A DNA stretch of 64,000 bases from Lutraria lutraria (Eukaryota > Mollusca > Bivalvia > Venerida > Mactridae), in assembly GCA_964023205.1 (NCBI GenBank), contig OZ026835.1, forward strand, positions 24,937,817 to 25,001,816, written 5' to 3'. The notes under the pieces are model-generated. The model saw only the letters and a program-made list of their open reading frames with translations, had not been told where the DNA came from and searched no databases. Positions 38,349 to 51,847 of this stretch are shown in pieces (position 1 is the first letter of the stretch; every line of letters begins with the position of its first letter). Made by a program: the position numbers and the translations under genes.

Positions 38349-39461
38349 ACACTGTCTGACGAGAATCGGAACATATATATCAAGATTTTTGTGTACGTGT
38401 TCGGTTGAGTGGTTTCATATTACTGTAAACTTGGCAAGTTTTACGATATCAGAAATTACTGTAAGAGACAAACATAATATATGACAAAAACATCCATTTC
38501 CCTTGGTGTCCTTGATGCTCGGTGGGTGCGTTTCCTATACGTAATTGGGTTACTGCCCTTTGTCGATGATGCACGTTTATGCGTGTTCGTTACCTTCAGG
38601 GTGTGATAAAAATGAGCGCATATCACCAAATATAAATCGACTCGACTGAATGCAATCTAAGAATGTAAAAACGAAGGAATGACATTTCTATAAAGTCGTC
38701 TTCTTACACATACCCATGCTTATATAGTTCATACCTAGCATGGGGCGTAGTGGGTGTTTGACACAAGACGGCCCCCAAATCAGTTGGACAGTTCTATCCG
38801 CATATGCTTACTTACATTCTTAATTTGTTAAGTTCGCAAATATATGAAACACAATTTCAACGCTGTGCCTGGTCTCCCTCATTCAATTTGGAATTGTTCT
38901 GCGATTAATCGGTTGCACTATTCTCAGACTGATAGTTTTTAAATAAATGCAATTCGGTAATGCAAGTACATCAATGTACATGCACCAACATACAATTATA
39001 CTTACTCACCTAATTATATGTATACTGATTCACCATGTGTCCGACTTACATAAATATGTAACCGTACATGTTCAGTCTCTATATAATTGATATTAAAACA
39101 AATTGTTACTTTAACACACGCGCTGCTTATGGAATTCACAGTTAGATACCTACGTACCATATGCACATTGCCGACAACGACAACAACCCAACACGCAATG
39201 ATAACACGATACAGCAGCCTTGATTGGTACATAGCGCAACATATCAAACTAAAGCCATACGGCGGGTTTCGTTACAGTAACCCCACGTGAAATGCGATTA
39301 ACAATCGCTATTATTGCTGAAATGAATATTAATTAATGCAAAACGTACACAATGCGCTGTTTCTATTTTATTTAAATTGCAAGAAACAAACGCCAAGCGA
39401 TTGCGTAACTGTTTGACGCCTGCATAACACTAACGAATGAAAAAATAAATATAAAAAAAAA

Positions 39462-39552
39462 GATCCGTGGCCGACCTCGAACCCGCCACAAAAAGTCTGT
39501 CTGTCTCGAAAGCTTTCAATGTCCGACGCTTTACCGACTGCGCCATAGCGGC
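39462..39552 (-). ncRNA. tRNA-like Pol III unit, copy 31
   Basis: B box has one change (GGTTCGAGGTC). Confidence 0.52.
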
Positions 39553-40647
39553 ACACTGTCTGACGAGAATCGGAACATATATATCAAGCTTTTTGTGCAC
39601 GTGTTCGGTTGAGTGGTTTCATATTACTGTAAACTTGGCAAGTTTTACGATATCCGAAATTACTGTAAGAGACAAACATAATATATGACAAAAACATCCA
39701 TTTCCCTTGGTGGCCTTGATGCTCGGTGGGTGAGTTTCCTATATGTAATTGGGTTACTTCCCTTTGTCGATGATGCACGTTTATGCGTGTTCGTTACCTT
39801 CAGGGTGTGATAAAAATGAGCGCATATTACCAAATATAAATCGACTCGACTGAATGCAATCTAAGAATGTGAAAACGAAGGAATGACATTTCAATAAAGT
39901 CGTCTTCTTACACATGCCCATGCTTATATAGTTCCTACCTAGCATGGGGCGTAGTGGGTGTTTGACACAAGACGGCCACAAAATCAGTGGGACAGTTCTC
40001 TCCGCATATGCTTACTTACATTCTTAATTTGTTAAGTTCACAAATATATGAAACACAATTTCAACGCGGTGCCTGGTCTCCCTCATTCAATTTGGAATTG
40101 TTCTGCGATTAATCGGTTGCACTATTCTCAGACTGATAGTTTTTAAATAAATGCAATTCGGTAATGCAAGTACATCAATGTACATGCACGAACATACCGT
40201 TATACTTACTCGCCTAATTATATGTATACTGATTCACCATGTGTCCGACTTACATACATATGTAACCGTCTATATAATTGATATTAAAACAAATTGTTAC
40301 TTTAACACACGCGCTGCTTATGGAATTCACAGTAAATACCTACGTACCATATGCACATTGCCGCCAACGACAACAACCCAACACGCAATGATAACACGAT
40401 ACAGCAGCCTTGATTGGTACACAGCGCAACATATCAAACTAATGCCATACGGCTGATTTCGTTACAGTAACCCCACGTGAAATGCGATTAACAATCGCTA
40501 TTATTGCAGAAATGAATATTAATTAATGCAAAACGTACACAATGCGCTGTTTCTATTTCATTTAAATTGCAAGAAACAAACGCCAAGCGATTGCGGAACT
40601 GTTTGAAGCCTGCATAACACTAACGAATTAAAAAAAAATACAAAAAA

Positions 40648-40738
40648 GATCCGTGGCCGGCCTCGAACCCGCCACAAAAAGTCTGTCTGTCTCGAAAGCT
40701 TTCAATGTCCGACGCTTTACCGACTGCGCCATAGCGGC
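40648..40738 (-). ncRNA. tRNA-like Pol III unit, copy 32
   Basis: Boxes intact; flank AAAAAAAATACAAAAAAG. Confidence 0.57.
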
Positions 40739-41836
40739 ACACTGTCTGACGAGAATCGGAACATATATATCAAGATTTTTGTGCACGTGTTCGGTTGAGT
40801 GGTTTCATATTACTGTAAACTTGGCAAGTTTTACGATATCAGAAATTACTGTAAGAGACAAACATAATATATGACAAAAACATCCATTTCCCTTGGTGGC
40901 CTTGATGCTCGGTGGGTGCCATTCCTATACGTAATTGGGTTACTTCCCTTTGTCGATGATGCACGTTTATGCGTGTTCGTTACCTTCAGGGTGTGATAAA
41001 AATGAGCGCATATTACCAAATATAAATCGACTCGACTGAATGCAATCTGAGAATGTGAAAACGAAGGAATGACATTTCAATAAAGTCGTCTTCTTACACA
41101 TGCCCATGCTTATATAGTTCCTACCTAGCATGGGGCGTAGTGGGTGTTTGACACAAGACGGCCCCCAAATCAGTGGGACAGTTCTCTCCGCATATGCTTA
41201 CTTACATTGTTAATTTGTTAAGTTCGCAAATATATGAAACACAATTTCAACGCGGTGCCTGGTCTCCCTCATTCAATTTGGAATTGTTCTGCGATTAATC
41301 GGTTGCACTATTCTCAGACTGATAGTTTTTAAATAAATGCAATTCGGTAATGCAAGTACATCAATGTACATGCACCAACATACCATTATACTTACTCACC
41401 TGATTATATGTATACTGATTCAACATGTGTCCGACTTACATACATATGTAAACGTCAATATAATTGATATTAAAACAAATTGTTACTTGAACACACGCGC
41501 TGCTTATGGAATTCACAGTAAGATACCTACGTACCATATGCACATTGCCGCCAACGACAACAACCCAACACGCAATGATAACACGAAACAGCAGCCTTGA
41601 TTGGTACCTAGCGCAACATATCAAACTAAAGCCATACGGCTGGTTTCGTTAGAGTAACCCCACATGTAATGCGATTAACAATCGCTATTATTGCAGAAAT
41701 GAATATTGATTAATGCAAAACGTACACAATGCGCTGTTTCTATTTCATTTAAATTGCAAGAATCAAACGCCATGCGATTGCGGAACTGTTTGAAGCCTGC
41801 ATAACACTAACGAATGAAAAAAGAAATAAAAATAAA

Positions 41837-41926
41837 GATCCGTGGCCGGCCTCGAACCCGCCAAAAACGTATGTCTGTCTCGAAAGCTTTCAATGTCCGA
41901 CGCTTTACCGACTGCGCCATAGCGGC
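41837..41926 (-). ncRNA. tRNA-like Pol III unit, copy 33
   Basis: Counterpart of copy 21 at +14148, with the same body variants and weak terminator side. Confidence 0.52.
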
Positions 41927-42923
41927 ACACTGTCTGACGAGAATCGGAACATATATATCAAGATTTTTGTGCACGTGTTCGGTGAGTGGTTTCATATTAC
42001 TGTAAACTTGGCAAGTTTTACGATATCAGAAATTACTGTAAGAGACAAACATAGATATTTGACAAACACATCCATTTCCCTTGGTGTCCTTGATGCTCGA
42101 TGGGTGCGTTTCCTATTCGTAATTGGGTTACTTTCCTTTGTCGATGATGCACGTTTATGCGTGTTCGTTACCTTCAGGGTGGGATAAAAATGAGCGCATA
42201 TTACCAAATATAAATCGACTCGACTGAATGCAATCTGAGAATGTGAAAACGAAGGAATGACATTTCAATAAAGTCGTCTTCTTACACATACCCAAGCTTA
42301 TATAGTTCCTACCCAGCATGGGGCGTAGTGGGTGTTTGACACAAGACGGCCCCCAAATCAGTGGGACAGTTCTCTCCACATATGCTTACTTACATTCTTA
42401 ATTTGTTCAGTTCGCAATTCGGTAATGCAAGTACATCAATGTACATGCACCAACAAACCATTATACTTACTCACCTAATTATATGTATACTGATTCAACA
42501 TGTGTCCGACTTACATCCATATGTAACAGTACATGTTCAGTCTCTATATAATATTATTAAAATAAATTGTTACTTTAACACACGCGCTGCTTATGGAATT
42601 CACAGTAAGAAACCTACGTACCATATGCACATTGCCGCCAACGACAACAACCCAACACGCAATGATAACACGAAACAGCAGCCTTGATTGGTACCTAGCG
42701 CAACATATCAAACTAAAGCCATACGGCTGGTTTCGTTAGAGTAACCCCACGTGAAATGCGATTAACAATCGCTATTATTGCAGAAATGAATATTAATTAA
42801 TGCAAAACGTACACAATGCGCTGTTTCTATTTCATTTAAATTGCAAGAAACAAACGCCAAGCGATTGCGGAACTGTTTGAAGCCTGCATAACACTAACGA
42901 ATGAAAAAAGAAATAAAAATAAA

Positions 42924-43013
42924 GATCCGTGGCTGGCCTCGAACCCGCCAAAAAAGTATGTCTGTCTCGAAAGCTTTCAATGTCCGACGCTTTACCGACT
43001 GCGCCATAGCGGC
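42924..43013 (-). ncRNA. tRNA-like Pol III unit, copy 34
   Basis: 90 nt; GGCTGGCCTCG beside the B box. Confidence 0.53.
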
Positions 43014-44112
43014 ACACTGTCTGACGAGAATCGGAACATATATATCAAGATTTTTGTGCACGTGTTCGGTTGAGTGGTTTCATATTACTGTAAACTTGGC
43101 AAGTTTTACGATATCAGAAATTACTGTAAGAGACCAACATAATATATGACGAAAACATTCATTTCCCTTGGTGTCCTTGATGCTCGGTGGGTGCCATTCC
43201 TATACGTAATTGGGTTACTTCCCTTTGTCGATGATGCACGTTTATGCGTGTTCGTTACCTTCAGGGTGTGATAAAAATGAGCGCATATTACCAAATATAA
43301 ATCGACTCGACTGAATGCAATCTGAGAATGTGAAAACGAAGGAATGACATTTCAATAAAGTCGTCTTCTTACACATACCCATGCTTATATAGTTCCTACC
43401 TAGCATGGGGCGTAGTGGGTGTTTGACACAAGACGGCCCCCAAATCAGTGGGACAGTTCTCTCCGCATATGCTTACTTACATTCTTAATTTGTTAAGTTC
43501 GCAAATATATGAAACACAATTTCAATGCGGTGCCTGGTCTCCCTCATTCAATTTGGAATTGTTCTGCGTTTAATCGGTTCCACTATTCTCAGACTGATAG
43601 TTTTTAAATGAATGCAATTCGGTAATGCAAGTACATCAATGTACATGCACCAACATACCATTATACTTACTCACCTAATTATATGTATACTGATTCACCA
43701 TGTGTCCGACTTACATACATATGTAACCGTCTATATAATTGATATTAAAACAAATTGTTACTTTAACACACGCGCTGCTTATGGAATTCACAGTAAGATA
43801 CCTACGTACCATATGCACATTGCCGCCAACGACAACAACCCAACACGCAATGATAACACGATACAGCAGCCTTGATTGGTACATAGCGCAACATGTCAAA
43901 CTAAAGCCATACGGCTGGTTTCGTTACAGTAACCCCACGTGAAATGCGATTAACAATCGCTGTTATTGCAGAAATGAATATTAATTAATGTAAAACGTAC
44001 ACAATGCGCTGTTTCTATTTCATTTAAAATGCAAGAAACAAACGCCAACCGATTGCGGAACTGTTTGAAGCCTGCATAACACTGACGAATGAAAAAAGAA
44101 ATAAAAAAAAAA

Positions 44113-44203
44113 GATCCGTGCCAGGCCTCGAACCCGCCACAAAAAGTCTGTCTGTCTCGAAAGCTTTCAATGTCCGGCGCTTTACCGACTGCGCCATAGC
44201 GGC
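44113..44203 (-). ncRNA. tRNA-like Pol III unit, copy 35
   Basis: GTGCCAGGCC and TCCGGCGC changes; both boxes keep their core. Confidence 0.54.
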
Positions 44204-45314
44204 ACACTGTCTGACGACAATCGGAACATATATATCAAGATTTTTGCCCACGTGTTCGGTTGAATGGTTTCATATTACTGTAAACTTTGCAAATTTTACG
44301 ATATCAGAAATTAATGTAAGAGACAAACATAATATATGACAAAAACATCCATTTCCCTTGGTGTCCTTGATGCTCGGTGGGTGCCATTGCTATACGTAAG
44401 TGGGTTACTTCCCTTTGTCGATGATGCACGTTTATGCGTGTTCGTTACCTTCAGGGTGTGATAAAAATGAGCGCATATTACCAAATATAAATCGACTCGA
44501 CTGAATGCAATCTGAGAATGTGAAAACGAAGGAATGACATTTCAATAAAGTCGTCTTCTTGCACATACCCATGCTTATATAGTACCTACCTAGCATGGGG
44601 CGTAGTGGGTGTTTGACACAAGACGGCCCCCAAATCAGTGTGAAAGTTCTCTCCGCATATGCTTACTTACATTATTAATTTGTTAAGTTCGCAAATATAT
44701 GAAACACACTTTCAACGCGGTGCCAGGTCTACCTCATTCAATTTGGAATTGTTCTGCGATTAATCGGTTCCACTATTCTCAGACTGATAGTTTTTAAATA
44801 AATGCAATTCGGTACTTCAAATACATCAATGTACATGCACCAACATACCATTATACTTACTCACCTAATTATATGTATACTGATTCACCATGTGTCCGAC
44901 GTACATACATATGTAACCGTACATGTTCAGTATCTATATAATTGATATTAAAACAAATTGTTACTTTAACACACGCGCTGCTTATGGAATTCACAGTAAG
45001 ATACCTACGTACCATTTGCACATTGCCGCCAACGACAACAACCCAACACGCAATGATAACACGATACAGCAGCCTTGATTGGTACATAGCGCAACATATC
45101 AAACTAAAGCCATACGGCTGGTTTCGTTACAGTAACCCCACGTGAAATGCGATTAACAATCGCTATTATTGCAGAAATGAATATTAATTAATGCAAAACG
45201 TACACAATGCGCTGTTTCTATTTCATTTAAATTGCAAGAAACAAATGCCAAGCGATTTGCGAAACTGTTTGAAGCCTGCATAACACTAACGAATGAAAAA
45301 AGAAAAGAAAAAAA

Positions 45315-45405
45315 GATCCGAGGCCGGCCTCGAACCCGCCACAAAAAGTCTGTCTGTCTCGAAAGCTTTCAATGTCCGACGCTTTACCGACTGCGCCATA
45401 GCGGC
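45315..45405 (-). ncRNA. tRNA-like Pol III unit, copy 36
   Basis: GATCCGAGGCC at the 3' end; boxes intact. Confidence 0.56.
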
Positions 45406-46400
45406 ACACTGTCTGACGAGAATCGGAACATATATATCAAGATTTTTGTGCACGTGTTCGGTTGAATGGTTTCACATTACTGTATACTAGGCAAGTTTTA
45501 CGATATCAGAAATTACTGTAAGAGACAAACATAATATATGACAAAAACATTCATTTCCCTTGGTGTCCTTGATGCTCGGTGGGTGCCATTGCTATACGTA
45601 ATTGGGTTACTTCCCTTTGTCGATGATGCACGTTTATGCGTGTTCGTTAACTTCAGGGTGTGATAAAAATGAGCGCATATTACCAAATATAAATCGACTC
45701 GACTGAATGCAAACTGAGAATGTGAAAAGGAAGGATTGACATTTCAATAAAGTCGTGTTCTTACACATACGCATGCTTATATAGTTCCTACCTAGCATGG
45801 GGCGTAGTGGGTGTTTGACACAAGACGGCCCCCAAATCAGTGGGACAGTTCTCTCCGCATATGCTTACTTACATTCTTAATTTGTTAAGTTCGCAATTAG
45901 GTAATGCAAGTACATCAATGTACATGCACCAACATACCATTATACTTACTCACCTAATTATATGTATACTGATTCAACATTTGTCCGAATTACATCCATA
46001 TGTAACCGTACATGTTCAGTCTCTATATAATTGATATTAAAACAAATTGTTACTTTAACACACGCGCTGCTTATGGAATTCACAGTAAGATACCTACGTA
46101 CCATATGCACATTGCCGCCAACGACAACAACCCAACAAGCAATGATAACACGATACAGCAGCCTTGATTGGTACATAGCGCAATATATCAAACTAAAGCC
46201 ATACGGCTGGTTTCGTTACAGTAATCCCACGTGAAATGCGATTAACAATCGTTATTATTGCAGAAATGAATATTAATTAATGCAAAACGTACACAATGCG
46301 CTGTTTCTATTTCATTTAAATTGCAAGAAACAAACGCCAAGCGATTTCGGAACTGTTTGAAGCCTGCATAACACTAACGAATGAAAAAAGAAAAAAAAAA

Positions 46401-46495
46401 GATCCGTGGCCGGCCTCGAACCCCCCACAAAAAGAAAGTCTGTCTGTCTCGAAAGCTTTCAATGTCCGACGCTTTACCGAGTGCGCCATAGCGGC
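46401..46495 (-). ncRNA. tRNA-like Pol III unit, copy 37
   Basis: 95 nt through a 4-nt insertion (AAAAAGAAAGTC). A box damaged (CCGAGTGCGCC on plus). Confidence 0.45.
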
Positions 46496-47577
46496 ACACT
46501 GTCTGACGAGAATCGGAACATATATATCAAGATTTTTGTGCACGTGTTCGGTTAAGTGGTTTCATATTACTGTAAACTTGGCAAGTTTTACGATATCAGA
46601 AATTATTGTAAGAGACAAACATAATATATGACAAAAACATCCATTTCCCTTGGTGGGTGCGTTTCCTATGCGTAATTGGGTTACTTCCCTTTGTCGATGA
46701 TGCACGTTTATGCGTGTTCGTTACCTTCAGGGTGTGATAAAAATGAGCGCATATTACCAAATATAAATCGACTCGACTGAATGCAATCTAAGAATGTGAA
46801 AACGAAGGAATGACATTTCAATAAAGTCGTCTTCTTACACATACCCATGCTTATATAGTTCCTACCTAGCATGGGGCGTAGTGGGTGTTTGACACAAGAC
46901 GGCCCCCAAATCAGTGGGACAGTTCTCTCCGCATATGCTTACTTACATTCTTAATTTGTTAAGTTCGCAAATATATGAAACACAATTTCAATGCGGTGCC
47001 TGGTCTCCCTCATTCAATTTGGAATTGTCTGCGATTAATCGGTTCCACTATTCTCAGACTGTTAGTTTTTAAATAAATGCAATTCGGTAATGCAAGTACA
47101 TCAATGTACATGCACAAACATACCACTATACTTACTCACCTAATTATATGTATACTGATTCACCATGTGTCCGACTTACATACATATGTAACCGTCTATA
47201 TAATTGATATTAAAACAAATTGTTACTTTAACACACGCGCTGCTTATGGAATTCACAGTAAGATACCTACGTACCATATGCACATTGCCGCCAACGACAA
47301 CAACCCAACACGCAATGATAACAATATACAGCAGCCTTGATTGGTACATAGCGCAACATATCAAACTAAAGCCATACGGCTGGTTTCGTTACAGTAACCC
47401 CACGTGAAATGCGATTAACAATCGCTATTATTGCAGAAATGAATATTAATTAATGCAAAACGTACACAATGCGCTGTTTCTATTTCATTTAAATTGCAAG
47501 AAACAAACGCCAAGCGATTGCGGAACTGTTTGAAGCCTGCAAAACACTAACGAATGCAAAAAGAAAAGAAAAAAAAA

Positions 47578-47667
47578 GATCCGTGGCCGGCCTCGAACCC
47601 GCCAAAAAAGTCTGTCTGTCTCAGAAAGCTTTCAATGTCCGACGCTTTACCGACTGCGCCATAGGGC
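47578..47667 (-). ncRNA. tRNA-like Pol III unit, copy 38
   Basis: One-base insertion in the centre (TCTCAGAAAGC) and one-base loss at the 5' end (CATAGGGCAC). Last unit before TE2. Confidence 0.48.
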
Positions 47668-48146
47668 ACTCTGTCTGACGAGAATCGGAACATATATATC
47701 AAGATTTTTTTGCACGTGATCGGTTGAGTGGTTTCATATTACTGTAAACTTGAAAAGCTTTACGATATCAGAATTTACTGTAAGAGACAAACATAATATA
47801 TGACAAAAACATCCATTTCCCTTGGTGTCCTTGATGCTCGGTGGGTGCGTTTCCTATGCGTAATTGGGTTACTTCCCTTTGTCGATGATGCACGTTTATG
47901 CGTGTTCGTTACCTTCAGGGTGTGATAAAAATGAGCGCATATTACCAAATATAAATCGACTCGACTGAATGCAATCTAAGAATGTGAACACGAAGGAATG
48001 ACATTTCAATAAAGTCGTCTTCTTACACATACCCATGCTTATATAGTTCCTACCTAGCATGGGGCGTAGTGGGTGTTTGACACAAGACGGCCCCCAAATC
48101 AGTGGGACAGTTCTCTCCGCATATGCTTTCTTACATTCTTAATTTG

Positions 48147-48150
48147 TTAA
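48147..48150. other. TE2 left target-site duplication (TTAA)
   Basis: Matches TTAA at 58971-58974. Removing the element and one TTAA restores the monomer in register. Confidence 0.9.
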
Positions 48151-48172
48151 AGTGTATAAAGCTATATCTGAC
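48151..48172 (+). repeat. TE2 left terminal inverted repeat
   Basis: Twenty-two bases starting AGTGTATAAAG, identical to the minus strand of 58949-58970. Confidence 0.92.
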
Positions 48173-48225
48173 GATTTTTTTAGAGAAAAGTTAAAAAAAT
48201 GAAAAACAATTATGCTTTCATATCC

Positions 48226-48347
48226 ATTTGATCATTTTCCGCTTCAATTTTAACAGAAACTGTCTCTTTGATTTATTGGACATGCGAATTCTCCGTTTTC
48301 ATAAGAAAGTGTTCTAGAACACCTTATTTGACCATTTTCCGATTCAA
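48226..48347 (+). repeat. TE2 subterminal direct repeats, 100 bp apart
   Basis: ATTTGATCATTTTCCGCTTC (48226) and ATTTGACCATTTTCCGATTC (48326) differ at two positions and lie exactly 100 bp apart, 75 and 175 bp from the end. Possible transposase-binding sites. Confidence 0.5.
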
Positions 48348-48371
48348 ATAGAGCGGGGTTTGTCGATGATT

Positions 48372-48450
48372 CCGCGCATGCTCAGTACGTGTTTACGGAA
48401 ATTAATTCTATAAAGATGGCGGCTCCCATGTAAATGAGGAATAACGGCGC
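48372..48450 (+). promoter_or_regulatory. Promoter-like segment with NRF1- and YY1-like motifs
   Basis: A locally CpG-richer patch with CGCGCATGC (48373-48381, NRF1-like) and AAGATGGCGGC (48413-48423, YY1-like, often at metazoan start sites). It precedes the first putative exon by about 50 bp, where the transcription start of the TE2 gene would be expected. Confidence 0.4.
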
Positions 48451-48462
48451 CGGATGTCTTAA

Positions 48463-48597
48463 ATATCAGATTCTGACAAAAAGACGAAACGAGAGACTAG
48501 AAGCGTGACATGGAATCAAACTACAACATATATTGGCTCTGAAAATGACCACTGGGTGAATATAAAGGAACAATTTGGGTTGAATACTTTTCCAGAA
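48463..48597 (+). pseudogene. Putative exon 1 of the TE2 transposase-like gene
   Basis: Open segment of 45 codons with a good donor (GAA|GTAAGG) at 48598. It includes SENDHWVNIKEQFGLNTFPE. The W..(I/L)K...G(L/V) pattern near the N-terminal region is one I associate with zinc-finger or THAP-type invertebrate transposon proteins. No ATG is in frame after the stop at 48460, so the true start would be in another exon or is lost. Confidence 0.4.
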
Positions 48598-51074
48598 GTA
48601 AGGCGCTGATCAATGCGATTTGTTGATGCGTGAATTTCCTTACTTTGTTTTGTGTAGTGTGTTCTACTGATTAAATGTTGTTATTTTCGATTTATTTTTC
48701 GTAGATTTATATTAATTTACCAATTCATGATCGGATTTTGTTGAGGCAACAAAATGAATTTGATAACAGCGTGAAATGCGTTTACTTGGAGCCTCTAAGG
48801 GGTAATTTTTGTAAAGGATGAAATTACAAATTATTATGCTTAGAATGAAGATGAAGAAGCTTTTTAACATTCAAATGTTATTTGAATACCATATATATTT
48901 AATTTTCACAGAAAAGAAATTACTAAAGCTGTATTTCAATATATTATTTAATAATTACAAGTTGTTTACTTCTCTATAAAGTGCATGATGAACAATTGAT
49001 GCATATGTAGCTTGCCTGCACCATTAATTATTTTTACTAGTGAATTTGTTCCCATCGTAAAGCTATGATAAAAAGCTTATCTTTCCATGGCATATTGATA
49101 ATGTAAAAGTATGGTAGGTACTAAGTGTCTTTAATGTATAAAAGTTCATTTTTTAATCAGTACCTATACACTTATTGTTTTTTTTTTACTACATTAGTAT
49201 ATATTTTGTGTTTGTCATATTCAGATATGTGAAACCATTAGCGCACAGAACACGGTATGCCTGGTCCATCTGATTCAGTAAATTCACTGAAGACAGGTCC
49301 TTGATTGACATCAACTCCATTTGGACATCATGCAACGAGGCAGAATATGTGTATGTCTTTATCAATCATGAATTCATTTTTCCTCCTAATCCCATCTAGA
49401 AAGATATATAATATCCAGTTGTACAGCCATTTAGAAATCTATTGATATAAAAGGTTAAGGTTCTGTTTATTATAGTTTCACCCCTATTGAAGAGGCCAGC
49501 CAAATTGGCTTATGAGACACCTGTCTTATGTTCGCACTGTTACCTCCTGAATCCATTCTCATATACATGTCAGTTACGAGCAATTATCTTTCTGGCTGTA
49601 TCTAACTAAAATATTTTGTTAAAACTATAATTCAGTTAATATTATTTTGTTTTTGGACAATATTTTGTTTGATGCTATTGCTATGAATATACATGTATAG
49701 TATGATTATCATCTTATTATATATTATTTATTGATAGATTTGAACTTACCATGAATTATATTTTAATACCTTGTCAGTCAACATTCAAATATTTCATTAA
49801 TTATGAAATAAAATTACCTTTCCTAATTTCCAGGAAATCATCTATGTCCAGAATAAGACCTGACATGTAATAAGCTCCAGTGATAAAGGGGATGTCCAAT
49901 TAAGGTAGATATTGATTTATTTTTTGTGTACATCATACATGGAAGAAATATAAACATAATAAAAATGATAATTGACATATTTGATATTTTCATATTTGAA
50001 TAGTCGCTTATAATCTGACATGAAAGTAATGACCCATATAATATATCATGATGCATAGTTTTTTCAGTGCAAATGAACAGTATTACATTTTTTTTTATTT
50101 GAGTATAATTCGAAGAAGTTTTTTACTTTTTATACATTAATTTGAGCTGTAATGAAGTACAGTTAAGTCTGTTAAAAAACACAACTTTAAATCAGAAATT
50201 GGTCCTGTATGTTACATCTTGCAAATGTTTACAGAATGAAACCAGAGGTGGAAATGAAAGCAAGACTACCTGCTAGCTTCAGTGCCAGTTTATTGTTTCG
50301 TTTGAGTTAGTACTATCAAATTATAATCAGTAATCTAATTTAATGATATTAGATAACAAGGCTGTCAAAGCAGAATTAAAAGGTTTATTCTTTATTTGCC
50401 ATCCAAGAGAGAAGTTTGTTACCCGATACTCATTACTCATTCGTAGCTTTCTCTGTAAAAATAAATGTACTGCTATAATGTAAACCAACTACTAGTGTTT
50501 GGTATACTACTTCTCAAACTTGCTTTATTATTGTGTACTTTCAAAGATTGAGAGGAAGTAAAATGTTTTACTGACTGAAGATTTGTATCCATTCCAAGGT
50601 CATCTTTAAAGCAGTTGGCCCACAGATTAGGCATCCCCTGTTAATACTGCTTCACAATAATGTGTTCATTGTCAATATTGTTGCTCTTGCTTATTTTCAA
50701 CAGTCCATATTTAGTTCGGGCTAGTGCTTTAAAAAAATGAGGTCAAACACTGCCAGTACAGGAGTGAACTCATGTTGAAAACACAGCGAATCAACAAAAT
50801 TCACTGGTTTATATTTTCATAACATGATATTTTCCTAGGAAAGGATACTCAGGCACCAAAAACCCATACTACACCCAAGGAATGCTGCTAAAACATGGCA
50901 AAATAAGATTATGAAAACATGGTTCAATCAATATTTTTAATTTCAGGTCATTTGAACATTGCGGTGTTTGTTGACTTGTTGATTACCAGTTGTGGGCAGA
51001 ATTATACCTTTCCTTTTGAAACATTGTAATGAATATAATAATTATGCAAGTAAATGTTAAATGCACTTTTTCAG
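48598..51074. other. TE2 intron-like A+T-rich interior
   Basis: No convincing coding segment. Possible acceptors precede short non-open stretches at about 49226, 49834 and 50235. Small minus-strand frames such as 49838-50056 have low-complexity composition and no recognisable motif. Confidence 0.5.
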
Positions 51075-51186
51075 GCTGCTCAGCAAATGGATTGTGGTCA
51101 GTTAAAACAGTGGTGCAGCCATGTAGTTAGTCACTTTTATCACATCTGTGACACATCATGTATTCAGTTCAGTTGAGGAGCTCACG
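51075..51186 (+). pseudogene. Putative decayed exon of the TE2 gene
   Basis: Flanked by acceptor TTTTTCAG and donor ACG|GTAATT. Reads QLKQWCSHVVSHFYHICDTS and then meets a stop. The W...(I/V)..H(F/L)Y pattern fits the segment that precedes the H-W/G-C-HGPL region in the family I compare it with. Weak alone; supported by its position before the next exon. Confidence 0.35.
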
Positions 51187-51249
51187 GTAATTTCCTACAA
51201 GTAATGTAATACTGTCTTTGGTGACATAGATATGACTAACTCTTTATAT

Positions 51250-51717
51250 GCCACAGGATGTGTCTTGGTGGGATACTGGAGTCACCTTGTCTGTGCGTCT
51301 GTATGTGTCCGGACCTAAACTCTTGTTGTCCATCCAATGATTTCAAAAAACATTTGGCAGAAATGTTAATTTACACGTGGGAATGTCTCCCATGCAAAAT
51401 TGCAGTTCTGTACCTCCATGGTCAAAGTTAAGGTCACACTTACATGTGAAAGGTAAAAAATGTATTGTTTCTTCTGTTTCAGCTCAGTAACTTTGTGGAC
51501 GGAGTTCTGAAATATATGGCAGAAATGTTCACCACTATGTGGTGATGTGTCTTTCAAAAGACCTAGGTCCTTACCTCCAAGGTAAAGGTCACACTTAGAG
51601 GTTAAAGACAAAAAATCAGTACTTTTTCAAGTTCACATAGTTAGTGTTTCCTGCAGAGTTTAAGTGAGGCATGGTGTTTTTGTGGGGGTATTCATCACTT
51701 GTGACAAGCTCTAGTTT
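51250..51717. repeat. Dispersed mollusc-type repeat with internal 162-bp duplication
   Basis: GGCAGAAATGTT recurs at 51356 and 51518 with similar following sequence (GGTAAAGGTCACACTTAGAG type). It ends in GTGGGGGTATTCATCACTTG, resembling 54968-55000. I recall such repeats from bivalve genomes (inference). Confidence 0.5.
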
Positions 51718-51847
51718 CTTATGCAATTAATTTCTTTGCAAACCAGGTCCTATCTTATTGAATAAAATCAAAATGCATGCAAAGTAAAGATTGAATGCTC
51801 ATTTCTTTGTTGCCAGTCACTGACTCACAATATATTTTGTTTTTCAG

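Larger units (their letters stand above)
10639..48150. repeat. Satellite array block 2 (~32 copies)
   Basis: The satellite resumes at the exact base interrupted at 7150. Counting the TTA once, the split monomer is 1189 bp. Spacing is 1189 bp up to about 22.9 kb, except one 1195-bp step near 12.95 kb made of +1 and +5 bp insertions. Further right, spacing drifts between 1171 and 1203 bp, and three short copies measure 1086-1090 bp. Divergence grows to the right, with extra indels such as a 13-bp insertion after ACCGT (e.g. near 28.38, 31.97 and 39.06 kb) and a 13-bp deletion in the TTACATACATATG segment (33.16, 34.33, 36.70, 37.87 kb). Confidence 0.97.

Noticed and set aside
1..48150. 5S rRNA, histone or rDNA spacer tandem array
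   Set aside because: No 5S, histone or rRNA sequence is recognisable in the monomer.
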